Positions 47,575 through 56,030 of a stretch of 64,000 bases of DNA are shown piece after piece. The notes below the pieces were generated by a model. That model worked only from the letters and a program-made list of their open reading frames with translations. It was not told the DNA's origin and searched no databases. A program made the translations under genes and the position numbers. The stretch's first letter is position 1, and each line of letters starts with the position of its first letter. Source of the DNA: Gracilibacillus timonensis (GTDB taxonomy: Bacteria; Bacillota; Bacilli; Bacillales; Amphibacillaceae); the NCBI RefSeq assembly GCF_900086715.1, contig NZ_FLKH01000012.1, positions 1,612,001-1,676,000 of the forward strand, written 5' to 3'.

Positions 47575-47970
47575 TTATGTAATAGAAGCCCCAATTACAA
47601 AGGCTAAACCTAGGGATACACCGAAGGAAATGATACCTACTGCCAGATTGTTTTCTTTCAGTTGTTCTTCAACAGAAAAACTGCGAGTCAATGCTTCAAA
47701 GATGAAATAAGCGACGAGTTGCAATACCATACCATACGCTCCCCAAATCAGTGTTTCAGTAATGGTAATACTATGGTAAATCGCAAACGCCAGCACAATA
47801 CAAATCCCGACTATCTTCCCTGCCACAGAAAGGGCAATGGCTTGATTGCCTTGTTTAATTTGCTCCCAATCCTTATACTTTGTTGTCAGCCACTCAAATA
47901 AAACGAGTCCTATAATAACAATTATGATAGCCGCAATAAAATAAAAAAACGTTAACACAAATGGAGCCAT
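47575..47970 (-). CDS. DUF350 family membrane protein
   Basis: The 131-residue protein has four hydrophobic helices (about 5-27, 47-64, 70-92 and 107-130) and the DUF350 pattern IALSVAGKIVGICIVLAFA ... ENLAVGI-like NNLAVGIISFGVSLGLAFVIG. DUF350 proteins occur next to PspA, YjfK/YjfL-type genes and polyamine-related enzymes in many bacteria; activity unknown. It follows the DUF4247 lipoprotein by 19 bp. AGGAGGG precedes the ATG. Confidence 0.8.
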   Translation of the reverse strand: MAPFVLTFFYFIAAIIIVIIGLVLFEWLTTKYKDWEQIKQGNQAIALSVAGKIVGICIVLAFAIYHSITITETLIWGAYGMVLQLVAYFIFEALTRSFSVEEQLKENNLAVGIISFGVSLGLAFVIGASIT

Positions 47971-47989
47971 ATTTACATTCCCTCCTTTA

Positions 47990-48664
47990 TTATTTTCCTA
48001 CACCAGGTCCGCCACCCCGATAAGAGCCGGTACCTCGTTTACGGTTGGTGGTTACATTATCATAACTAGCGGTAGAGCTATATCCACCGTAACAGCCGTT
48101 GTTTCTGCAATAATTATGCCGATCCGTTACCCAATTGTTGCCGAACAAACCATCTAACATCCTAATCGTGAAATAGGTCGTTAAGAAACTAGGGGCGTAA
48201 TTATTCCTTACAAATTGCTCACTGGCAACTTCTACGAGTGTTGCATCTTCCACTTCTTCACTTTCTTTCAATGTGACAAACTGGTCCTGATAAATAAGAA
48301 TTTGCTGACCTTCTTTATAATCACTAACTTCAGTAGCTGGTTGAATGTCATTTAATAAAGTGGCCAGTTCCTCTACACCAAATTGTAATGTACCGTAAAC
48401 ATTGGCAGTAGCCTGTTCACCTGACACAGTATCAACAAAAGGAAAATGATTAGAAATTAATGCTTCGATATCGGCGTTGCTGTCTGTCTCTAATTGATCA
48501 ATCGTCTCTTGCTTTGATTCGCTCACTTGTAAATCGGATTCTGTGATTGCCCCTGATTCATTAAAGAGCGATCCTCCACCAAAGGCATTTGCTTGGCATC
48601 CTGCTAACAATCCTCCCAGCAGAAGGAACATCAATAGGAGCAGTTTTTTATACAAAGAGGTCAC
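47990..48664 (-). CDS. DUF4247 family lipoprotein
   Basis: The 224-residue protein has a lipoprotein signal with lipobox LLAGC (Cys23), so it is predicted to be tethered to the outer face of the membrane. A soluble domain (about 60-180) contains VYGTLQFGVEELATLL and FVRNNYAPSFLTTYFTIRML, like DUF4247. A Gly/Ser/Tyr-rich tail with CRNNGCYGGY and GSYRGGGPGVGK ends it. It lies between pspA and the DUF350 gene; AGGAGGTGA precedes the ATG. Role unknown; context suggests envelope stress. Confidence 0.75.
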   Translation of the reverse strand: MTSLYKKLLLLMFLLLGGLLAGCQANAFGGGSLFNESGAITESDLQVSESKQETIDQLETDSNADIEALISNHFPFVDTVSGEQATANVYGTLQFGVEELATLLNDIQPATEVSDYKEGQQILIYQDQFVTLKESEEVEDATLVEVASEQFVRNNYAPSFLTTYFTIRMLDGLFGNNWVTDRHNYCRNNGCYGGYSSTASYDNVTTNRKRGTGSYRGGGPGVGK

Positions 48665-48687
48665 CTCCTGACATCTTGGCCAAACAG

Positions 48688-48723
48688 GTAGAAAGAACCT
48701 AATTACATTTAGGTTCTTTCTAC
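48688..48723 (-). promoter_or_regulatory. Intercistronic hairpin after pspA
   Basis: GTAGAAAGAACCTAA (48688-48702) and TTAGGTTCTTTCTAC (48709-48723) form a perfect 15-bp stem between pspA and the DUF4247 gene. No T-run follows on the minus strand, so it is more likely a processing or 3'-end stabilising hairpin, perhaps raising PspA over downstream products, than a full terminator. Confidence 0.7.
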
Positions 48724-48732
48724 TGCAACTAA

Positions 48733-49401
48733 TTACTCTTTACCTAACTTCTTCTTCAACTCTGCCAACTCATCGTCCACACCGTTTTTTTCCAATGCTT
48801 CAAACTCATCATCCAGTGTTTTGCTTGCCTGTGATAAATCTTCGCTGGTATCTGCTTCTGCCTCAAATTGTAATACCTTTTCCTCCATACGCTCAAATCC
48901 ACGTTTGGAGTCATCATTACCAATTGAAGACATGGTGCGATTCATTTTAGTACGTGTTTGAGCAGATTCTGCCCTTGCTTTCAAGGAATCTTTCTTCAAT
49001 TGCATATCCTGGTATTCTTTTTTCATTTCATCCAGTTTGTCACGAAGTTGATCTGCATCTTGTTTTGCGCGTTCCCATGAGGAACGGAGCGTATTTGCTT
49101 GTGATTCTTGTTCGTTTTTATCTTGCAATGCTCTTCTCGCCAGATCGTCATTACCTGCTTCAATGGCTTGTTCCGCTTGAGTTTGACGTTTCTCCACTAA
49201 TTTTTGAGCATCATCTGATTTACGCTTCAACATCTTTTCATTTGCAATTTGTTTAGCTACTGCCTGCTCTACTTCTCGAATATCAGACTCCATATCTCGC
49301 ATAAATTGATCCAGCATTTTCACCGGGTCCTCCGCACGGTCAATCATGGAATTCAATTCAGAGCTCACTACCGTTTTGATTCGATTAAAAAATTTAAACA
49401 T
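48733..49401 (-). CDS. pspA: PspA/IM30 family phage shock protein
   Basis: PspA-family proteins are ESCRT-III-like peripheral membrane proteins that polymerise to support damaged membranes. The 222-residue protein is almost wholly helical, with MFKFFNRIKTVVSSELNSMI (amphipathic N-terminus), EDPVKMLDQFMRDMESDIRE (family signature), long coiled coils (about 25-160) rich in Lys/Glu, and a variable acidic C-terminal part. AGGAGGAA precedes the ATG. It is second in a sigma-W-type operon; the Bacillus subtilis pspA (ydjF) operon is also sigma-W controlled but has different partners. Confidence 0.93.
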   Translation of the reverse strand: MFKFFNRIKTVVSSELNSMIDRAEDPVKMLDQFMRDMESDIREVEQAVAKQIANEKMLKRKSDDAQKLVEKRQTQAEQAIEAGNDDLARRALQDKNEQESQANTLRSSWERAKQDADQLRDKLDEMKKEYQDMQLKKDSLKARAESAQTRTKMNRTMSSIGNDDSKRGFERMEEKVLQFEAEADTSEDLSQASKTLDDEFEALEKNGVDDELAELKKKLGKE

Positions 49402-49421
49402 AGAACATTCCTCCTGTTTTT

Positions 49422-49934
49422 TTATTGGCTAGTACCTGCAATAATCTTAATTTCGTAAGGCTGAATAGGATATCCTATACTCGCTTCTACATCACTGCCC
49501 CACTCCTCCACACTAATATATGAGGTTTCCTCCTCATTACAATATTCTGCGTAATGAATGCGCTGACCGGTAAGGGAACTGCTTCTGCCTTCTCCGGTTA
49601 CTTCCGCATGACCATCCTCATCCAAATGATAAGCAGTTTGTTGAAAACTTAACTTACTAGGAAAATCATTTGCATCTGGCAGCTGTATTTTCTCATAGAT
49701 ACCTAATTCTAACGCATCATCCATCTCAGCACTCAGCCAGATCGTTTTACTCTCTCCCAAAAGCTGATAGCTGTACCAGACGTATTTACCTTCCCTATAC
49801 GTTATTTTACCAACCACTTCATAATCTGCCAAATCATATTCCAGAATATCCCCTACTTCAATAGAGAGAACATCCCTTTGTTTGACTTTCTTTGGTTGGT
49901 CTTTTTTTGAGAATAGTTTTGCAAAAAACCCCAA
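49422..49934 (-). CDS. DUF4178 family protein
   Basis: The 170-residue protein is predominantly beta with YEVVGKITYREGKYVWYSYQL and ETSYISVEEWGSDVEASIG, typical of DUF4178, a family found beside PspA and DUF350 genes. It has no signal or membrane helix. I chose TTG 49934 (MGFFAKLFSKKDQP), six bases after GAGGTG, since family members start MGFF-like; GTG 49943 is an alternative, and longer starts would overlap the sigma-W-like promoter. First gene of the cassette, 20 bp before pspA. Function unknown. Confidence 0.75.
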   Translation of the reverse strand: MGFFAKLFSKKDQPKKVKQRDVLSIEVGDILEYDLADYEVVGKITYREGKYVWYSYQLLGESKTIWLSAEMDDALELGIYEKIQLPDANDFPSKLSFQQTAYHLDEDGHAEVTGEGRSSSLTGQRIHYAEYCNEEETSYISVEEWGSDVEASIGYPIQPYEIKIIAGTSQ

Positions 49935-49967
49935 CTGGTGCACCTCATTTCCTTTAATACTATTATT

Positions 49968-49993
49968 TACGTGTGACTCCCTAGAAGGTTTCA
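49968..49993 (-). promoter_or_regulatory. Sigma-W type promoter of the PspA cassette
   Basis: On the minus strand TGAAAC (49993-49988), 16 bases, CGTA (49971-49968), giving a 5' UTR of about 25 nt. Matches the ECF sigma-W consensus exactly in both boxes. Confidence 0.83.
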
Positions 49994-50017
49994 ATTTTTT
50001 TAAAAAGATTATCTATA

Positions 50018-50149
50018 ATAAGTTGAATAAAATAATTTCTCATGGATCGAATAGGCGCTCTTGATCCATTGACGCAGTATGATCAGAAAATCATGCGAGC
50101 AAAGACTTGCTTGTCACACGTTTTTGTTACATTTAGACGTTCAACTTAT
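50018..50149 (-). repeat. MITE-like repeat, copy D
   Basis: 132 bp bounded by perfect 10-bp terminal inverted repeats ATAAGTTGAA (50018-50027) and TTCAACTTAT (50140-50149). Opposite orientation to copy A. Its end provides the TAA stop (50146-50148) of the adjacent SDR gene, and its other end lies 25 bp from the sigma-W -35 box. No clear target duplication. Confidence 0.85.
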
Positions 50150-50898
50150 CTAGTTTGATGAACCACATCTAGTCCTCCTGTTACATCAATTACAGAACCT
50201 GTGATCATGTCTGCATCCTTTTCGCACAGGAACATCACTGTGCGTGCAATATCCTCTCCTGTACCAGAACGGCCAATCGGCGTTGCTTGATCAGGAACCA
50301 TTCGGCTGTAATCAATGGTTGCTTCTTTCATTTCACCAGTGATATCCCCAGGACAAACCATATTTGCGGTGATACCATGCGCCGCTTCTTCATAGGCTAT
50401 CGATTTAGTTAAGGAAACTAGCCCAACCTTTGCTGCAGCAAAAGCGGCACGATTTTTCCATCCCGCAGCAGTATGTGCAGCTTGAAAACCGTAGTTAACT
50501 ACACGTCCAAATCTCTGCTCCCTCATGGCTGGGATCGTTCTTTTTAATAAATGAAAAACAGCGTCCAGGTTACCTCGGACGGCGCTATTCCATTCCCCCT
50601 CTGTGTAATCCATCAGATTCTTTCTTTCAAAAATGAATGGACCTGCATTATTAATTAAGTAATCAATCGTACCGAATTTTTGCACAGCCTGATGCACGGC
50701 AGTTTCTATGGCTTCTTGGCTGCTCACATCTAATGGAATAACTTCCAGTACGGTATTAGGATAGGCAGTCTCAAGTTCCTTTGCCCTTTCCTTATCGGAA
50801 TAGTATGTAACAGAGACGGTATGACCACTATTAATAAAAGCTTCCGTCACCTTTAAACCCAAGCCTTTTGTTCCTGCTGTTATAAAGGCATGTCCCAC
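50146..50898 (-). CDS. ytkK: YtkK-like short-chain dehydrogenase/reductase with altered active site
   Basis: An SDR-fold protein of 250 residues with the nucleotide motif TAGTKGLG (7-14), NNAG (83-86), Asn near 110 and the PG motif VCPGDITG. The catalytic Ser-Tyr-Lys triad is not kept: where YxxxK is expected it reads FAAAK (Phe153, Lys157) and the Ser position about 13 residues earlier is Ala. It may therefore be a poor enzyme or a binding protein. Resemblance to YtkK of Bacillus subtilis and neighbourhood of ytkL support the symbol. Its stop codon lies in repeat copy D. Confidence 0.8.
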   Translation of the reverse strand: MGHAFITAGTKGLGLKVTEAFINSGHTVSVTYYSDKERAKELETAYPNTVLEVIPLDVSSQEAIETAVHQAVQKFGTIDYLINNAGPFIFERKNLMDYTEGEWNSAVRGNLDAVFHLLKRTIPAMREQRFGRVVNYGFQAAHTAAGWKNRAAFAAAKVGLVSLTKSIAYEEAAHGITANMVCPGDITGEMKEATIDYSRMVPDQATPIGRSGTGEDIARTVMFLCEKDADMITGSVIDVTGGLDVVHQTR

Positions 50899-51172
50899 AA
50901 TGTTTCCCCCTCAAGCATTTTTAATGTCCAAAAGCCTAATCTCCTCCCTGTACACAACGTACAAGTGGAAGTTACCATTTTTCACTGGATGACTTTCATC
51001 TAAACACTTCTATATTCCTATGGTACACGAATCATGACTATTTTTCTATTATTGTGCTAACAAAATACGCCCTCATCTATCAAAAAATTTTAACAAAAGT
51101 GTAAATTTATCTATACACAAAGAAAACGTATACATGTTATAATGAATATATAGTTCAAAGGGGGATTTTATT

Positions 51173-51616
51173 ATGGCATTTGAATATGATCGAATTCTAG
51201 TAGCAGTTGATGGATCAGAAGCTTCAGAATTAGCTTTCAAAAAAGCAGTAGATGTTGTCTTACGAAATGATGCCAAACTATTTTTGGTTCATGTCATTGA
51301 TACAAGAACCATTACCACCATTGCTCCAGAGGTATATGATCAAAGTCTGGCTTCACGCTCCGAAGACTATGCCAAAACGTTACTGGATGAGTACAAGGAG
51401 AAAGCAAGCAATCGTGGTGTGAAGGATATTACCACTCATGTTGAAATAGGCTCACCAAAAATCAAAATCCCAAAAGACCTAGCGAGCAAATTTGAAGCAG
51501 ATTTAATTATATGCGGGGCAACAGGGATGAATGCAGTGGAACGCTTTTTAATTGGAAGTGTATCAGAGAGCATTACAAGATATGCCAAATGTGATGTGCT
51601 TGTGATAAGAAGTTAG
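51173..51616 (+). CDS. Universal stress protein (UspA family)
   Basis: The 147-residue protein has the UspA fold: FEYDRILVAVDGSEASELAFKKAVD at the N-terminus, then the ATP-binding motif LIICGATGMNAVERFLIGSV followed by SESITRYAKCDVLVIR (G-x2-G-x9-G-S type), so nucleotide binding is likely. AAAGGGGG precedes the ATG. It has its own long-stem terminator. Divergent from ytkK; many paralogues exist, so no gene symbol is given. Confidence 0.92.
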   Translation: MAFEYDRILVAVDGSEASELAFKKAVDVVLRNDAKLFLVHVIDTRTITTIAPEVYDQSLASRSEDYAKTLLDEYKEKASNRGVKDITTHVEIGSPKIKIPKDLASKFEADLIICGATGMNAVERFLIGSVSESITRYAKCDVLVIRS

Positions 51617-51640
51617 CGCAAAGAAGTTGTAAGATAGCAT

Positions 51641-51680
51641 AGAGATCAAAAGCATGGAGATCCCCATGTTTTTGATCTCT
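51641..51680 (+). terminator. Terminator of the universal stress gene
   Basis: AGAGATCAAAA-GCATGG (51641-51657) pairs with CCATG-TTTTTGATCTCT (to 51680), followed by ATTTT. Confidence 0.85.
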
Positions 51681-51743
51681 ATTTTAACATATATAGTAAA
51701 AATATCCAGGGTGCGATCTTCCTTTTTTCATATAGAAGGCGAC

Positions 51744-51784
51744 GTTATTTCCCACTTCTGCACGCGTGAAATAACACCTTTTTT
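51744..51784 (+). promoter_or_regulatory. Orphan hairpin with T-run upstream of the peptide transporter
   Basis: GTTATTTC (51744-51751) and GAAATAAC (51768-51775), then ACC and T6 (51779-51784). It looks like an intrinsic terminator but stands alone between the usp terminator and the transporter promoter. The other parts of this 543-bp gap are AT-rich with no gene seen. Confidence 0.5.
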
Positions 51785-52092
51785 CATTGGGATTGGAATG
51801 GGCTAATTTACCAGAAAAGTAGCTATTCCCTTGTTTTATGACGTCGAGCGTTATTGTATGATAATTTTGAAAATTACGATTTTTTTTAATTTATTAATTT
51901 CTCTTTTTAATTGTGCTATAGTTAGTAAGTATGGTTTTCTTCATACACTTGTAACCTTTTCTTAACAGATCAAAATGCATTTTTTTCTGTGCTATTAAAG
52001 GCGACATTTTACTTATATTATAAAGCCATCCATTTTAGATACGGAATACATGGTACGCTTTATAGTATAAATAAGGTGAATCCAGAAATAAT

Positions 52093-52122
52093 TTGAAATC
52101 TGTAAATAAAAAGTGTTATAAG
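52093..52122 (+). promoter_or_regulatory. Sigma-A promoter of the peptide ABC transporter
   Basis: TTGAAA (52093-52098), 18 bases, TATAAG (52117-52122), about 38 bp before the TTG start. Confidence 0.6.
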
Positions 52123-52159
52123 TAAACATTCGTATCTGTAATCGAAGGGGGTAAACATA

Positions 52160-53059
52160 TTGAAAACGGAACAAGTAGGCTTCTCCGGTCAAAAAATAAA
52201 ATCAGAAGGACCATGGAGAAGAAGCTTAAAAGAATTCTATAAAAAACTAATTAAAAATAAGAGTGCCTTAGTTGGTGGATATTTCATTATATTTTTAGTA
52301 CTAGTAGCTCTTATCGGACCATTCTTGACAAGCATGGAGCCGGACACAGTAGATTACGGGGCGAAATTCGTCGGTCCATCCGCTGATCATTGGTTTGGCA
52401 CTGATCAACACGGTCGGGATATCTTCACTCGTGTCATTCATGGTGTTGGTATTACCATGTTTATCGGTTTTGTTGCGACCGTGTTAGGCGGATTCGTCGG
52501 GACGATCATTGGGGTTATATCCGGTTATTACGGTGGAAAAGTGGATGCCGTGATTATGCGGTTAATGGATATCTTGCTGGCGTTTCCTGGTATCTTATTA
52601 GCATTAGCGTTGGTTAGTATCTTTGAACCGAGCAGAACCAATGTAATCTATGCCATTGCTATCTTTGCTATTCCAACTTTTTCCCGAATTGTACGTGGTT
52701 CCACACTCGCTAATAAGAACCTGGAATATGTGGATGCGATGAAGGCATTAGGCGCCTCGGATTTACGAATTATTGGGAAGCATATTCTGCCAAATATCTT
52801 GTCACCAATTATTGTACAGGCCAGTTTATTTATAGCAAGTGCGGTCCTAACCGCTAGTGGTTTATCCTTCTTGGGAATGGGGGAACAACCGCCTTCTCCT
52901 GAACTTGGTGCCTTACTTAGTGATGGCCGAGACTATATGTGGGATGCTGGACATATTGCTCTTTTCCCTGGCTTGGTTATTATGTTAATCGTATTGGCAT
53001 TTAACATCCTAGGTGACGGATTACGAGACGCATTAGATCCTAAATCGAACAAAAATTAA
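52160..53059 (+). CDS. Dipeptide/oligopeptide ABC transporter permease (DppC/OppC type)
   Basis: A 299-residue inner permease subunit. It has an N-terminal helix (about 38-58), an extracellular WFGTDQHGRDIFTRVIHG motif diagnostic of the OppC/DppC branch, five further helices and the EAA loop EYVDAMKALGASDLRIIGKH that docks on the ATPases. Start is TTG 52160 with AAGGGGG eight bases upstream. It is first of four genes; here the C-type permease precedes the B-type, the reverse of dpp/opp in Bacillus subtilis. Substrate cannot be fixed (peptides, glutathione or nickel are known for relatives). Confidence 0.92.
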   Translation: MKTEQVGFSGQKIKSEGPWRRSLKEFYKKLIKNKSALVGGYFIIFLVLVALIGPFLTSMEPDTVDYGAKFVGPSADHWFGTDQHGRDIFTRVIHGVGITMFIGFVATVLGGFVGTIIGVISGYYGGKVDAVIMRLMDILLAFPGILLALALVSIFEPSRTNVIYAIAIFAIPTFSRIVRGSTLANKNLEYVDAMKALGASDLRIIGKHILPNILSPIIVQASLFIASAVLTASGLSFLGMGEQPPSPELGALLSDGRDYMWDAGHIALFPGLVIMLIVLAFNILGDGLRDALDPKSNKN

Positions 53060-53077
53060 AGGAAGAAGGTGTGACAA

Positions 53078-53998
53078 TTGTTTCAATTTATTGTCAGACG
53101 TATTTTACAATTAATACCTGTATTACTAGGTGTTACAATATTAGTGTTTTCACTTATGCACCTGACCCCCGGTAACCCGGCACAAATTATCGCAGGTGAA
53201 AACGTGCCTGCCGATACCATTGAACAGATCGAAAATCGACTAGGCTTAAACGACCCAATTGTTGTACAGTATTTTCATTTTCTTAAAGACGCCGCCATGC
53301 TGGATTTTGGAACATCTTGGCGAACCAGTCTTCCTGTAGGGCAGGAGCTCTGGCCAAAGTTTTGGGTTACGTTTGAATTAGCAGTTTACAGTACCATATT
53401 TAGTGTATTCCTTGGACTAATTGCAGGAGTTATCTCCGCCGTAAGACAGTATTCTTTCTCTGATGTTGGTATTATGTTAGTCGCACTATTTGGACTATCC
53501 ATGCCTAATTTCTGGTTAGGTTTAATGTTGATGCAATGGTTCTCTCTTAACCTTGGCTTATTACCGCCAACAGGCTGGGGATCGTTCCAACAGGTCATTC
53601 TGCCAGTTGTGACTTTAGGAACCATGGGGGCAGCGGTGATTGCCCGTATGACACGATCCAGTATGCTGGAGGTCATATCACAGGATTATATCCGAACCGC
53701 TCGTGCAAAAGGATTAAAAGAAAGAACGGTTATCTATCGTCATGCTTTAAAGAATGCCTTAATCCCGGTGGTTACAGTCATCGGTCTACAGTTTGGAAGT
53801 CTTTTAGCTGGTGCCGTATTAACCGAATCTGTTTTTGCAATTAATGGAATGGGCAAATTGATTGTTGATCGAATCTTAGCAAGAGACTTCCCTGTCGTTC
53901 AAGCGTCAGTCCTTGTTATTTCCGTCGTTTTTGTCATTGTCAATCTTATTGTCGATATTTCCTATAAATTCTTAAACAAACGAATTAACCTAGACTAA
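53078..53998 (+). CDS. Dipeptide/oligopeptide ABC transporter permease (DppB/OppB type)
   Basis: A 306-residue permease with six helices: the first (about 9-30), HLTPGNPAQIIAGE and RLGLNDPIVVQYFHFL near the N-terminus as in OppB/DppB, and the EAA loop DYIRTARAKGLKERTVIYRH near 205-225 followed by LTESVFAINGMGKLI. Start is TTG 53078 with AGAAGGTG upstream. It forms a heterodimer with the preceding permease. Confidence 0.93.
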   Translation: MFQFIVRRILQLIPVLLGVTILVFSLMHLTPGNPAQIIAGENVPADTIEQIENRLGLNDPIVVQYFHFLKDAAMLDFGTSWRTSLPVGQELWPKFWVTFELAVYSTIFSVFLGLIAGVISAVRQYSFSDVGIMLVALFGLSMPNFWLGLMLMQWFSLNLGLLPPTGWGSFQQVILPVVTLGTMGAAVIARMTRSSMLEVISQDYIRTARAKGLKERTVIYRHALKNALIPVVTVIGLQFGSLLAGAVLTESVFAINGMGKLIVDRILARDFPVVQASVLVISVVFVIVNLIVDISYKFLNKRINLD

Positions 53999-54022
53999 AC
54001 TTTTGAAGTGAGGTGATATTTC

Positions 54023-55051
54023 ATGAATAAAGAAACCATTTTAGATATTAAAGATCTTCAGACCTCTTTTACGGTCGATGGATTTGAAATAAAAGCTGTC
54101 GATGGGGTTTCCTTCCAGCTTCCCAAGGGTAAAACGATTGGTATTGTTGGAGAATCTGGTTCAGGGAAAAGTATTACAGCTATGTCGATTCTGCAGCTTC
54201 TAGATAAACCAGGTAAGATTAAAGGTGGGGAAATCAACTTCAAAGATCGCGATTTAACGAAATTAAGCGAGAAAGAGATTCGGTCGATTCGTGGTAATGA
54301 AATCTCGATGATTTTCCAAGAACCAATGACCTCGCTTAACCCGGTCTATACGATTGGACAACAAATACGCGAGACATTGAATGTACACCAGGACCTTGGT
54401 AAAAAAGCAGAAGCAGATAAAGCGATAGAGTTGTTAAAATTAGTAGGTATCCCATCTCCAGAAACACGTATTAAACAATACCCTCATGAACTATCGGGGG
54501 GTATGAGACAAAGGATTATGATTGCGATGGCCTTGGCCTGTAATCCAGAATTATTGATTGCAGACGAACCAACAACCGCATTAGACGTTACCATCCAAGC
54601 ACAGATCTTACAGTTAATTAAACAACTGCAAGAGGAATTAAACATGTCGGTTATTATGATCACTCACGATATGGGTGTAGTGGCAGAAACATGTGACTAT
54701 GTTGCTGTCATGTATGCAGGTAAAGTCGTGGAGTATCAGCCAGTCAATGACCTGTTTAAGTCACCAAAACATCCGTATACGGTTGGCTTATTAAACTCTA
54801 TTCCACGTCATGATACCGATGTTGATGAATTAGAACCGATTAAAGGAAATGTACCAAGTCCGAAAAATATGCCAGAGGGGTGCCGTTTTGCACCGAGATG
54901 TCCTTTCGCAACAGAATTATGTGTGAAAGAACTACCAGCACTTGAAGAAATCAAAGACGGCGAACAAATCCGCTGTTGGATTTATACGGACCGTTGGGAT
55001 GGAGATCCGGAGGTGAATGTGAATGAGTCAAAAAGAACTGCTCAAAGTTAA
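54023..55051 (+). CDS. Dipeptide/oligopeptide ABC transporter ATP-binding protein (DppD/OppD type)
   Basis: A 342-residue ATPase with Walker [10 protein letters not shown]-loop [10 protein letters not shown], signature LSGGMRQR, Walker [13 protein letters not shown] and H-loop ITHD. The C-terminal oligopeptide-type extension keeps a cysteine-rich [14 protein letters not shown] that in relatives binds an iron-sulphur cluster. ATG 54023 follows GAGGTGA. The end overlaps the next ATPase gene by 29 bp. Confidence 0.95.
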   Translation: MNKETILDIKDLQTSFTVDGFEIKAVDGVSFQLPKGKTIGIVGESGSGKSITAMSILQLLDKPGKIKGGEINFKDRDLTKLSEKEIRSIRGNEISMIFQEPMTSLNPVYTIGQQIRETLNVHQDLGKKAEADKAIELLKLVGIPSPETRIKQYPHELSGGMRQRIMIAMALACNPELLIADEPTTALDVTIQAQILQLIKQLQEELNMSVIMITHDMGVVAETCDYVAVMYAGKVVEYQPVNDLFKSPKHPYTVGLLNSIPRHDTDVDELEPIKGNVPSPKNMPEGCRFAPRCPFATELCVKELPALEEIKDGEQIRCWIYTDRWDGDPEVNVNESKRTAQS

Positions 55052-56030
55052 TCATTTGAAACAATATTTCCCTATTAAAGGGGGAATCTTTGGCAGAACC
55101 ATTAACCACGTAAAAGCGGTCGATGATATCTCTTTCACTATAAATGAAGGAGAAACACTAAGTGTAGTAGGTGAATCCGGCTGCGGGAAGTCTACCACTG
55201 GCAGAGCTATCTTACGCCTGGATGAACCAACAGATGGTACAATTGACTTTGATGGTATTGATTTACTGTCTTTAAATAAACGTGAGATGAGAAAGAAACG
55301 TAAGGACTTACAGGTTATTTTTCAAGATCCGTATGCTTCGCTTAATCCTAGACAAACCGTTAGTCAAATTTTAACAGAAGCAATGGAAATTCAAAATGTG
55401 GTTCCAAAAGCAAAAAGACGGGAACGCGCAATGGAGTTGATCGAAACGGTCGGGTTAAACCCAGAACAGATTGATCGTTATCCCCATGAGTTTTCTGGCG
55501 GACAACGACAACGTATCGGAATAGCCCGCGCTCTTTCTGTTGAGCCTAAACTGATTATCTGTGATGAAGCAGTCTCAGCACTTGATGTATCCGTACAGGC
55601 TCAAGTATTGAATCTATTGAGAAAGTTGCAGCGAGAGTTTAACCTGACATTTCTTTTTATTGCCCATGACTTGGGAGTAGTTCGTCATATTTCGGATAAG
55701 ATCATTGTGATGTACCTTGGGAAGATTGTAGAAGTAGGTGACAAAAAGTCTATCTTTGACAATCCGAAACACCCTTATACCAAGGCATTACTTTCTTCGA
55801 TTCCTGTTCCTGATCCAGAAGCGAAGAGAGAACGGATTATATTAAAAGGGGATATCCCTTCTCCGATTGACCCACCAACTGGGTGTCGATTCCATACGAG
55901 ATGTCCGTTCGCAACCGAAGTGTGTAAAAACAAAGTTCCTGAACTTCGCACGATCGAAGGCATGCAAGAAGGTCACAAAGGAGCTTGTCATCATATGGAA
56001 GAGATTATGGCACAAGAAAAAACGGTATAA
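55023..56030 (+). CDS. Dipeptide/oligopeptide ABC transporter ATP-binding protein (DppF/OppF type)
   Basis: A 335-residue ATPase paired with the previous one. It has Walker A GESGCGKST, Q-loop FQDPYASLNPRQT, signature FSGGQRQRIGIARAL, Walker B LIICDEAVSALD and H-loop IAHDLG, then the CRFHTRCPFATEVC extension. LKQYFPIKGG near the N-terminus is typical of the F subunit. GGAGGTGAATGTG precedes ATG 55023. A dispersed repeat starts immediately after its stop codon. Confidence 0.95.
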   Translation: MSQKELLKVNHLKQYFPIKGGIFGRTINHVKAVDDISFTINEGETLSVVGESGCGKSTTGRAILRLDEPTDGTIDFDGIDLLSLNKREMRKKRKDLQVIFQDPYASLNPRQTVSQILTEAMEIQNVVPKAKRRERAMELIETVGLNPEQIDRYPHEFSGGQRQRIGIARALSVEPKLIICDEAVSALDVSVQAQVLNLLRKLQREFNLTFLFIAHDLGVVRHISDKIIVMYLGKIVEVGDKKSIFDNPKHPYTKALLSSIPVPDPEAKRERIILKGDIPSPIDPPTGCRFHTRCPFATEVCKNKVPELRTIEGMQEGHKGACHHMEEIMAQEKTV

